Assembly: GCA_037178855.1 (NCBI GenBank)
Contig: JASJZC010000002.1
Location: 1,984,001-2,048,000, forward strand
Length of the DNA stretch: 64,000 nucleotides
Direction of reading: 5' to 3'
Origin: Oscheius sp. JU75
Lineage: Eukaryota; Nematoda; Chromadorea; Rhabditida; Rhabditidae
Positions 55,201 through 64,000 of the stretch are shown one piece after another. Below the pieces are notes generated by a model that was given only the letters and a program-made list of their open reading frames with translations, ran no database searches and was not told where the DNA came from. A program made the position numbers and the translations under genes. Each line of letters opens with the position of its first letter. The stretch's first letter is position 1.

Positions 55201-57297
55201 GGGAGATCTCCATGCTTCGACCGGGGATGGAACCAATGCTTCGACCGGAGGCGAAGACAATGGCCCCAATGGAAAAGACGGATCAGATGGTCCTGACGCC
55301 AAGAACGGTTCCAAGAACGGAAAGGCTGGAAAGAATGGTCTGGAAGGAGAAGATAAGGACAAGAACGGTGGAAAGAACGGAAAGAATGGAGCTGCTGGAG
55401 CCGGTGGAAAGAATGGAGCCGATGAAAACGAGATCCATGCCGGTCCTGACGGAGTAGATGCCGCTAAGGGTTCCGGAAAGAAGGAAGGAGACGAAGATGG
55501 AGGAAAAGGTGGCAAGAAGTCCGGTGATGGAGACGAAAAGGATGACAAGGAGCCAGCTGTCGGTCTTGCCGGACCCGGAGAGATCAACCCAGATGGAGGA
55601 GACAATACTGAATGGGCGGAAGGGGAAGACCGCCTACCTAAGAAACCAGAAGACAAAAAGGATGGGAAGGATGGTTCAGGGGAGAAGGACGGAGAGTCTA
55701 GATCAGTGCCTTTGAAGCAGGAGAGACAGGCTGGAGGAGCCGTCCCCGCTGGAGAAAAGTCAGCAACTGGTACTGGAAATGGTGACGGTGGACCCGCTGG
55801 AAAGACCGAGGAGGAAGCCGCTAAGGAGCGACTGGAGCACGGAGAGAAGGATGGTGGCAATGGGTCTGAAGCCAACTTTGAGGAGCCTGAGGGAGCTGAT
55901 GATAAGAACAAAGCTGCTGTGGCTGCTGGAGCTGCTGAAACCGGAGCTAGTGATGGAGCTGGAGGAGCCATCAGAACCCCGGACAACAGAGCTCTCAAGG
56001 AGAAGACAGACGAGTGAGTGAAAAATGTAAAGTTTCAGACAGTGATATCCCATGTGTACGATTCTAGGATTCGATTTCCAAGTTTTTCATCTTGCTAATA
56101 GGTCTGACGCTAAAAGTCTGTCATTGTCAGGGGACTATGTCATACTTTGTTATTTATTGTCACTTTTGTGCAAAACCCAGAACAAAAGAGATCAGAACGA
56201 AAGGATCGTATAATTCCAGTTGGTTTCAGAGAGGATGGCATCAACGAGAAGGCTTCTCCTAATGCAGAAATCCAACGTGCGGTGGAGAGTACCGAGCCAA
56301 TGAATCCTGAAACCCCAGGGGCTCCTGCCAATAATGGAGGCACAGGAACTGGAACCGGCAGCGGAGAAGTGCACGCCAGCCCCAACGATGTCAATGCTGG
56401 TCCATCAAACACCGCTAGTGATCCCGGAACCGGAACAGTACAAAATGCTCAAGCTGACCCGGGGCCCTCTTCTTCAGCTATGCTAGATGCCATGAAGAAC
56501 ATGAACTGTTTTCCGGCCGATGCTGTGGTCACGACTGCCTATGGCAAAAAGAGAATGGATGAGGTTCAAGTCGGAGACTTTGTATGTTCTCCTATCTTTT
56601 CCCAAATGAGCCAAACCTAGGTCCTGGTCCCATCAGCAGGTAACGTGCTGAAGTACGAACGAGTCGAGATGTTCTACCACAGAGAAGAGAGTACCCGAGC
56701 CCAGTTCGTCGTGATTATGACCAAGTCGGGCAAGAGGATGTCTCTAACTCCTTTGCACTTGTTGCCATTTGGACAATGTGAAGATGTTATGAGGTGAGAG
56801 ACAGAGAGATAGAGATAACCCTTGTATTTTCCAGAGCCATGAACTCTTCCGAGGGACTCAATGAACTTCTTGGAGGCTCCAGCTTCGCCCACCGGGCCAA
56901 GATAGGTGACTGTGTCCTCTCCATGACCACTGATGGAGAGCTCGTAGCTGACAGAATCACCAAGGTTTGTTTTTTTGGCCCCTCTCCTAACATTTGCTTC
57001 AGGTTGGTCGACAGTACTCCACTGGAATCTATTCCCCCATGACAGTCGAAGGTTCCCTCTTGGTCGACGGAGTCCTGGCCAGTTGCTTCAGTCAACTGGA
57101 GTCTCATTCTGTCCACAAGACTGTCTTCGACTTCCTCATGTACTTCCGAAACCTGTTCGGATACGAAGGACACGGTAACTTTCATCGCAAGACCCAAAAC
57201 AATAGTTTCAGTGCATCACGAGGAACAAGCCATTCCGTCCTTCATCACCTACGTGCACGACCTCAGCCATTATGTCCTGCCATTTGCCAAATATTAG
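52292..57297 (+). CDS. qua-1: Quahog hedgehog-related protein (Hint/Hog domain)
   Basis: Fourteen exons join in frame to 1187 aa: 52292-52366, 52407-52487, 52529-52614, 52865-53024, 53066-53181, 53696-53848, 53950-54283, 54327-54566, 54608-56013, 56230-56581, 56621-56793, 56835-56964, 57003-57174, 57212-57297. A signal peptide (MWLRPLLLLLPSIAWA) leads into a Cys-rich N-terminal domain (CGYQR, CDYDEHQPQC, HVGNDCFIYELPDGS). About 600 residues rich in Gly, Lys, Asp, Asn and Ala follow. The C-terminus is a complete Hint/Hog domain: splice cysteine in MNCFPADAVVTT, VQVGDFVLVPSAG, the T-x-x-H motif TPLHLLP, and VEGSLLVDGVLASCFS. Hint domains self-cleave before the cysteine. In C. elegans qua-1 is needed for moulting, with secretion from the epidermis. 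Length and architecture agree with the single-copy nematode qua-1 as I recall it. The acceptor of exon 10 (56230) was chosen by phase. Confidence 0.88.
53873..53896. repeat. 9-bp perfect hairpin in a qua-1 intron
   Basis: tttacgacc and ggtcgtaaa pair perfectly around a gcgaga loop inside the 101-nt intron 53849-53949. It could affect splicing of this intron or be incidental. Confidence 0.5.
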
Positions 57298-57815
57298 TTT
57301 TTTTTTCAACAATTTTCTCAAAACCCCCAGCCAAAAATTATCTATACTTTTCTTCAATCCTGGTGCCTGGTAACGGGTCTCTTCGGCGCCTGGAAGCTCT
57401 CCGATTCCTTACCCTCAAATCCGTTGCAATATGTTAATATGTGTCTTGAAATGCAATATCTTTCGGTCACCCTTGTTCTTTCACCTTATATGTGGTTACT
57501 AAATTATTTATTTACAAATTTTTTTTTAAAAAGGTTAAAGAGCTACCAACTCGACCGTTAGACAGCGAGCTTGTCTTTTCAAGTAGCACGGCATTTTCAA
57601 GCGTCTCTGTCTCTTCATCCTCCAAAGTTCAAACAACATTCGCTTCCAGTGTCTACTTCTCGCCCCGGCATGAATCCGTTTGATAAACTTCGCACTTTAG
57701 CCCCGATACAAACAGTCGACTCTGCCCCGGCTGCCAAGGTCTACCGACTCTTTTCGGGTTCTCCCTCAAACGAGTATATTTCTATATGAACATTTGCTAA
57801 TAACCTAGTAACCCC

Positions 57816-60800
57816 ATGGAGTTGAACGACATCATCGTCCCTAAGGAGGTATGGTAGACATGATTGCTGAAAAATTTAGTTTTAGGACAATGTGGTTCAA
57901 TCCCCTTCTCCCGGCCCTACTTTAACCGAATTTAATCCGAAACTGGCAAAGTTACAAGGTAGCGATGCCTTCAGAGGCTGAGACGGTACGAGTTCAGAAA
58001 TCAAAAGACGGGTATTGTCTACCTACGATGGTTTGGGTTTGTTCTTCGAGGAGCAAAAGAGATATTTGAACTGGGCTGTTATCGCTGTCATTGTGGTTAT
58101 GTATCATGTATTTCTTGGTGAGTCGTTCATGGTTGTAAGGGGAAAATCTGATAATTTCAGTCTTCGCTGCAATTCATGACTTCTCCAAGGCGGAGACTCT
58201 ATTTATTCTGACCTGTCTAGTCTGGCTGTACATTGTCTGTAGTTACGTGAGTTGTCTACCATTTCAACAGTCTATTGTCTTTGTCTGTCTTCCATGGACG
58301 GTCCCTTTCATTCAATCCTTCCCCCAATCTCTGTCATTTCTTCCCAACCATGTCACCATAGCAACCGAACTCGTTTATTTTTCCCTTGGTAGGTACAAAT
58401 TAGATTGGAGGCGAGGGTGGTAGCCAAAACAACTACAATTTTCTCTTGTTTTTCAGGTTCTGATCCCACGCCTTGGCCCAACAATTTATCGTGTTGTGCT
58501 TCGACCCGCCTCCAGCGTAGCAGGAAGGTGCTGGCGAGACAGACGATTTAGATAGTAGGTGTAGAACTAACAAAAAATTGAGGGTAGCCATTCTAATGTC
58601 TGATTCAGTGGCTGCTACGTGCTCATCCTTCTTGGAATAGTCATCTTTTTGGTCTTGGACACGTCAGAAGACAGGAGACGACTAATCGGTCTCGGTGGAA
58701 TTGTAATCTTTTTGTTAGGGATGTGGCTGCTTTCAACAGATAGGAAAATGGTAAGCGTTGCTATCAAATTGTCAAAATATCCCCACTGTTTACTGTCTGT
58801 GTCTTCCTCTCATTAGTCTCACTCGTACTGTTTCAGAAAAAGTTTACTCAGCCATACCAACTAGATTTCAAAAGTCCTACCTCTAATCAACAATTTCTAA
58901 GGATTTCATTCATTCCTTGAAAGTAGGAAAAGGAGACCAGAACGGTAAAAAGTTTCTAAAGGAGTCAGTAGAAAGTCCCCGACCACCAAGTACAGAAAAC
59001 TATAAAAAACTATTTTGTGGTACTGGCGCTATCCGGTAGTTTGTAGGAAATTTAAGTAAACAAATGAAAATCACATCTTTCACGTTGTTGTTTTCGAACT
59101 AGTAGAAGGCTTCGGGCATGATTGTGTAGACGACTGTCGGATGTGGTGGCAGTGTGACGAGTCTCGGCTTGAAGAAAGTCGTCTCTATCGCTGGTTTCGT
59201 GGGCCATTTCCTCGTTCTGACCAGTCCATCGGTATTCGCTACCGTACTCCCCTTGAGACTTCTAGAAGCTAAGTAGAACCCATTGAGCTGGGTCCCGTTG
59301 GATCCAAGGGTCAGCTGTGGTCTTATTGACCATGGTTCTGTTGAAGAGAGGCCAATTCTGAGCTTTCGTCGTGGTAGTCTACCTTCTGGTAGCTCACGTT
59401 CTCTCGGTCGTTGGCTTCTTCCAGGGAGGTCGGGGCCCTTTGGTGTTTTTTGATGACCGGTGGCTGCTTTCGAAGCGCTTGATGGGAGTTCCCAGTAGCC
59501 GAAAAGACGAAGCAGAGAGCGACAAAGAGAGACAGCCTTCTAGGAAGAACATCGGAGCTGGAGAGAACTCGAATTTTTGAGGGATTACGATTATTTGTCA
59601 ACTGGAAGCCCTTTCTAATTGTTTCCAGCCACCGAAGTTACAAACTTTTCATCGAAGCAATTACAAGAGAGTTTGACAAGAAATCGTAATTCCAATTTCA
59701 CTTCGAGTTCGCTCTAGCTCCGATGCTCTCTCCCAGACGGTTGGCTCTCCTCGTCATTCTTTACATCGTCGTCTATTCTGTGGCTGTCGACTACTACCAA
59801 ACACTTCCAAGAGAATGAGAGACGGTACGAGGAGCTGTAGGATTTATCGATAGACCAAGTTTACAATGGACGTCTAATCAATTTTCAGATAGCCTGGCGT
59901 CCAGTCATCTGGGGCTTCGGTGTCCAGTTCCTCCTCGGCATCATAGTTCTTCGTTGGCCCTGGGGACACCGAAAGTTTCAACAACTCTCCAACCTCACTG
60001 TCCGATTCTTGGACTACACAAACAATGGAACCGTCTTCGTCTATGGGTTCCTAGCCGAGCCACCGAACATATGCGGAACCAGCCCCGTCTTCTTCTTTAC
60101 AGTAAGTCTTGCCTTTCAATCCAAACCCCCAGATTTCAGTCCCTCCAAGTAGTGATCTTCTTCGGCTCCGTGGTGTCTCTGCTGTACCACTTCGGTATCA
60201 TGCAATATGTCGTCAAGAGACTGGCCTGGTGTCTCCAGAAAACGTTGAAAACTACAGCTACAGAGTCACTGAACGCCTGTGCTTGTGTCTTCCTGGGTCA
60301 AGCCGAAGCCCCTCTCCTTATACAACCCTACTTGGAAAAGATGACCGCCTCAGAGCTACATGCAGTCATGACCAGTGGATTCTCCTGTATCGCTGGCTCT
60401 CTGTTCTCTGCCTATGTGGCCTTTGGAGCCTGTCCACTGTAAATTCCATCTATTCAGAGAATACAGAGAGTACAGGTATCTGATGTCTTCTACCGTCATG
60501 TCAGCTCCTGGATCACTGGCCTGTTCAAAAATGCTATTCCCGGAGACAGAGGAAAGTCAGCTGAAGAGGATACGGGATCTGGAACTTCCTAAAGGGTGAG
60601 AGACAGAGAGAGACAGAGACAGTTTCCAGGAAAGAGACTACCGCTCTGGAATGTGTCTCTTCCGGGGCAGTAGCAGCGGTCAGTCTCGTAGCGGCTATAG
60701 CAGCTAACCTGATAGTCTTCCTCGCTCTCCTAGCCTTCATCGACAACATTTTCGACTACGCTGGGGAACTTCTAGGCTACAGTGGCTGGTCCTTCGATGT

Positions 60801-62096
60801 AAGACTGTCTTCCATCCAAGTACTGTCAACTTCCAGGGTCTACTCGGCTACATCTTCTTTCCAGTCGCCTTCGTCATGGGAGTCACTGACAGTGCTGACG
60901 AGACCTTACGAGTAGCCCAGCTAATGGGTACCAAGACTACATTGAACGAGTTTATTGCCTACCAGAAGCTGGGAACAATGGTCTCGGCCAATCCACCGCT
61001 AATCGGGGTAAGTTTCACCCGTACCATCTCAGTCGAACTCGACATTTCCAGCCCAGATCGGCTATGATCGCTACATACGCTCTCTGTGGTTTCTCCAACT
61101 TTAGTTCCATCGGTATACAGCTCGGGGTTTTAGGTAAACGTCTCATTCTGTGGAGAATTTCAAAATAATAGGCGGCATGGCTCCTGGAAAGAAGCAACTG
61201 CTGGCGAAAATCGTTCTGCGGGCTCTGATGGCCGGGTGTATTAGCTGCTTCTTCACGGCTACTGTAGCGGGTAAGATTAAGGAAGAATCAGATAGGGAAT
61301 TAACCAAAACAAAAGTCAAAAAGCCTGGGTACTAGTTGATCTACAGTCAAACAGTATGGGAGAAGATAGCGCTGTCTAAATGTTGAGACGGTGGCTGTGA
61401 CAAACATTAGAAACAACTAGACTGTCCTACTTTGACGGTATGTTACAAAATTTAGACTCAGGTTGGTGAGTCGCCCTACATTCTGAATCAGGCAGCATAC
61501 TCTAGTTTCTCCAGTCCCCTTATAGGACATTGCACTTTCCTCACCAGGCTTTTTCGAGAAGATCCCTCGATGAGACACTGCCAATGGAGTCATCACAACA
61601 GCGTCTATTCCGCACGTAATCACGAGTTGATGTACCCTTTCAAGAGATAGAGGACTACGTAATAGATGAAAGAACTACGGGAGTCAGGATTAGTCTGCAC
61701 CTAATGAGCGATACCTGGGATTGTTGACATCAGACCTGGAAGCGGATTCTGTAATGTCAGGAATCTAAATCTGATGGGGCGAAATGGCGGAAACAGAGAA
61801 CATGCTATTGGTACATATTGTCTGTTTTGAATGAATTGGGAACCGTTTGTTCAAAAAAAGTTGGGGCTCTATTCACGAAGCTACAATGATGATTTCAGCA
61901 CAGGGTCAGGGGTTCGGATCCCTGAATCCAAATTTATTTTGGTTTGTGTTCCTACTTGTCGGAAATAGTCTACAACGCTCAATTTTCAGGTATTTTGGTC
62001 AAGAATCCCACCCATTGTGCCGTCCACGCCTCGGAGAACTGTCTTGACGTGGAGCTGCTTCAAAAAGTCCTAAACAACATGACAGCCACCGCGTGA
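57816..62096 (+). CDS. Concentrative nucleoside transporter (SLC28/CNT family)
   Basis: Fourteen exons join in frame to 603 aa: 57816-57848, 57886-57958, 57998-58117, 58161-58246, 58457-58554, 58609-58750, 59889-60101, 60140-60438, 60476-60595, 60630-60798, 60837-61007, 61052-61133, 61172-61270, 61990-62096. CNT hallmarks are RPVIWGFGVQFLLGI, GQAEAPLLIQPY, SAPGSLACSK, FDYAGELLGYSGWSF and NEFIAYQKLG, with the GFSNFSSIGIQLG repeat near the C-terminus. The protein moves nucleosides into the cell together with Na+ or H+ across the plasma membrane. Multiple hydrophobic helices fit the 11-13 helices of the family. Several introns are 34-45 nt. Introns 6 (58751-59888) and 13 (61271-61989) are long, and the first holds an antisense gene candidate. 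An AATAAA follows the stop by 36 nt. The start ATG gives a short cytosolic N-terminus; another start further upstream is possible. Confidence 0.93.
59099..59601 (-). CDS. Possible secreted protein nested antisense in a CNT intron
   Basis: Exon 59601-59398 (68 codons) and exon 59314-59099 (72 codons including TAG) join in phase 0 across an 83-nt intron with gtgagc donor and ccacag acceptor, giving 139 aa. The N-terminal part contains a likely signal peptide (RRLSLFVALCFVFSATG) followed by a basic stretch (RKQPPVIKKHQR) that could be a processing region. The C-terminal 71 residues are rich in Pro, Thr and Val (TLPPHPTVVYTIMPEAFY end). No family recognised. The entire unit lies in CNT intron 6 on the opposite strand. 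The two open exons with matching splice sites are what is seen; expression is inferred. Confidence 0.45.
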
Positions 62097-62131
62097 TGAA
62101 GCTCCAGTCTATTTTAAGTTACCCGGGTAAC

Positions 62132-62137
62132 AATAAA
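62132..62137 (+). terminator. Polyadenylation signal of the nucleoside transporter gene
   Basis: AATAAA 36 nt after the TGA at 62096, at the expected distance for 3' end formation. Confidence 0.7.
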
Positions 62138-62748
62138 ACTCATCCCCTCTGTCAACATCTGACGTCAATTTCGTAATGGTAGCTTCTGATCCCATTCCGG
62201 AAAAGACAGCGGTCAGACGAGGCAGCTGTACCAACATAATATGACTGAAATTAGTGGAGAGAGTGCACCTGGACAGCCGGCTGATAACGTAATCATTGTG
62301 GGACTGTGTTGAGAAAAGAACATGTGAACAAGTAAATGCGTGGAAAGTATGAAAGTACCGTGTCCTAATATTCCTGACCAACCGGTCTTAAAAAATTCAT
62401 CAAATATCGAGACTTTGCCGTCGCGTTTTGGGTCTAAAACGGGTTTTTGTAGCTTCGCTATGTTTTGCAAAGTTGTTGCTTTCCGTCTCATCTACAACTT
62501 TACGAAACACATGTCCAAGTTCAAAAATTGTATTTTTTACTCGAAAAGTAGCAACTTTTTTTGGATGAAATTTTAAGACCGGTCGATTTTGTTAAGGCCG
62601 GTTAAACTAGAACAGTATGAAGTACCGTAATCGACGTTGCGCACCAACTGGTGATCATAGGTACCGATACACAGCTGTTTTTCTGAGCCGGCTGCGTATC
62701 GACGCCCATGAGTTGGCGTGCACGTTCAACTCTAAGGTATCAGGGCTG

Positions 62749-62899
62749 TGCGAGAGTACCGTATACCCGAAAGTCAAAAGGGCGGCAATTTGCGCATCAA
62801 CGTGCAACCATAGGCGTCGATACCCAACTGTTTTCCTATGTTTACAAGTTGATGCGCAAATTGCCGCACTCTCGACGTGGGGTATACGGTACTCTCGCA
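62749..62899. mobile_element. Short MITE-like inverted repeat element
   Basis: The ends tgcgagagtaccgtataccc and their exact reverse complement bound a 151-bp unit. Internal arms (ggcaatttgcgcatcaac and inverse) also pair. A diverged related copy seems to precede it (about 62615-62748, sharing taccg, cgatac and cagctgttttt / caactgtttt). No clear target duplication. Confidence 0.75.
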
Positions 62900-64000
62900 T
62901 ACATTCCGGTTATTATGGCTCTGTCAAAGTATCATCAACTTTACAACCCCTGTGTTCCTGTGGTTGACCCAAAATACCCCCCCTTTCCTCGGAAACGACT
63001 CAATTAATCCCCTCTTGTTCCGTTGTACTATCCACCTATTTCGCACAGATGACGTGATTATCTCAACCCAATTGCTCTTTTCAGCCAGAGAGTCATGTGA
63101 TGATCTAGAAGAGGAAGAGGGAGAGAGAGTCATCCAGGATGTTACCTCACAGATTTCTATCCCCTACTGTGTCGGTAAACTATTTTTATGACAACATCAT
63201 TGGACAGAGAACATTAGTGACAAGCGAACTGTCTCCTTACCTTTATGGCCGCCCACTCAGCCAGGCAGGAATCTGTCATTTGGCGTCAGGACACCCACTC
63301 TTTGCCCTTCAGGTCAAATCCCTTTTCGGTAAAAACAGGCTGCCAGACTGGCTTCAGATAACTCTCCTTTTAGTCACTCCCGTCATTGTTTCAGAAATCT
63401 GCATTATATCTGGAACTGAATCAGGATATATAGTCCCCAAGGCGAGGCGTTTTTCTAATCTCTTTGTCACTGTCAGTTGTCTATGCCGAGACGGTACGGG
63501 ATAGAAACAAAGAGCTGTTTGGGGCCAGACAGCGCAATGTTTTTTCAAGCCACTACCAAATTAGTTCTCTTTGTTAGACAGAGCTGTTATTTTCAGTTTC
63601 TAAAAAAATTTCTAGACCACTCGTAGCGGCCTCTTCCGTACAGTATCGGTATTATTTTCAAGTGTTTCCACATTATACCTACTGTTTAACTTTTCTCTCG
63701 GTGTCCGTTTTATCATGACTGCTTTTTACCAGCCTCCGTGACTTTACCTACATTTCTTTCTGCCCAAACTCATTAATTCCTAACTAGGTTCCACTTTTTT
63801 CCACATCTCCAGCTGTTTTCCCATAATTATCGGCTTTCCCGCGCAACTCCCACACAGCTGGAAGTTTCTCATGGCTCCGGGAACGAGAAATGTTCTCGGT
63901 ATTTACATTTTTATCCTGTCCCTGAAACTAAAGATTTGCCGCATTCTGCAAATTAGATGCCTTTTGAGATTTACCGGAGCTGAAAATGGGACCGAAATAG
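62900..64000. other. Gene-free right end
   Basis: No exon chain with consistent phase is supported, and no RNA gene or strong repeat was found. A gene beginning beyond 64000 could have its promoter here. Confidence 0.4.

Noticed and set aside
54346-55998. Long Pro/Ser/Leu-rich open frames on the minus strand
   Set aside because: They are shadows of the Gly/Lys-rich qua-1 repeat exons.
61895-61935. ggttcggatccc B-box-like word in a CNT intron
   Set aside because: It forms a small stem but there is no matching A box, anticodon arm or acceptor stem.
1-64000. CRISPR arrays, operons of prokaryotic type, rRNA genes
   Set aside because: No regularly spaced direct repeats, no Shine-Dalgarno-led gene strings and no rRNA segments were seen; the DNA is eukaryotic.

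Overview
The window is nematode nuclear DNA, most likely from a rhabditid. The evidence is a complete hedgehog-related quahog (qua-1) gene, a nematode-type (Str superfamily) seven-transmembrane chemoreceptor, many 34-50 nt introns with nematode-style pyrimidine-cag acceptors, a likely spliced-leader acceptor directly before an ATG, and Ty3/gypsy, RTE-like, Helitron-like and MITE elements. No prokaryotic or viral-genome organisation is seen.

The left two thirds (about 1.5-41.4 kb) is an accessory region. It is built around one expanded minus-strand family: a TKL-like protein kinase, usually followed by a conserved C-terminal domain (CTD) of about 300 residues that I do not recognise. Reading exon by exon I find intact members at 1551-4298 (604 aa, kinase+CTD), 10954-12355 (287 aa, kinase only), 16866-20200 (at least 610 aa, kinase+CTD, first exon not found), 28843-31674 (563 aa, two kinase domains fused) and 38968-41387 (628 aa, kinase+CTD). 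Degenerate members lie at 6897-10385, 13415-14100, 15846-16470 and 36894-37735. Exon sizes and phases are nearly constant across the family (about 25/100/73/106/142/90/111/111, then a single CTD exon of about 890-950), so the copies come from tandem and block duplication. The block 6.9-12.4 kb corresponds to 16.9-20.3 kb plus 28.6-30.2 kb. The second copy is split by an 8287-bp Ty3/gypsy retrotransposon (20294-28580) whose two 410-bp LTRs I read as identical, flanked by a CTCT duplication. In the dual-kinase gene the first domain has Asn instead of the catalytic Asp (HRN) and the second has an intact HRD, giving a pseudokinase-kinase layout that looks like the product of unequal crossing over.

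The same region holds decayed RTE-like pieces (1-362, 4496-5490), a Helitron Rep-like remnant (32720-36054) with an internal duplication, several inverted-repeat elements with recognisable target-site duplications, and many dispersed repeats.

From 41.6 kb onward the sequence is more conventional: a chemoreceptor gene (41601-43032, minus), a gene-poor stretch with MITEs and a possible 46-aa microgene, then qua-1 (52292-57297, plus, 1187 aa) and a concentrative nucleoside transporter (SLC28/CNT, 57816-62096, plus, 603 aa). An antisense two-exon secreted-protein candidate (59099-59601) is nested in a CNT intron. Gene models were assembled by hand from splice signals and reading-frame continuity. 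Family names rest on recognised motifs, not database searches.
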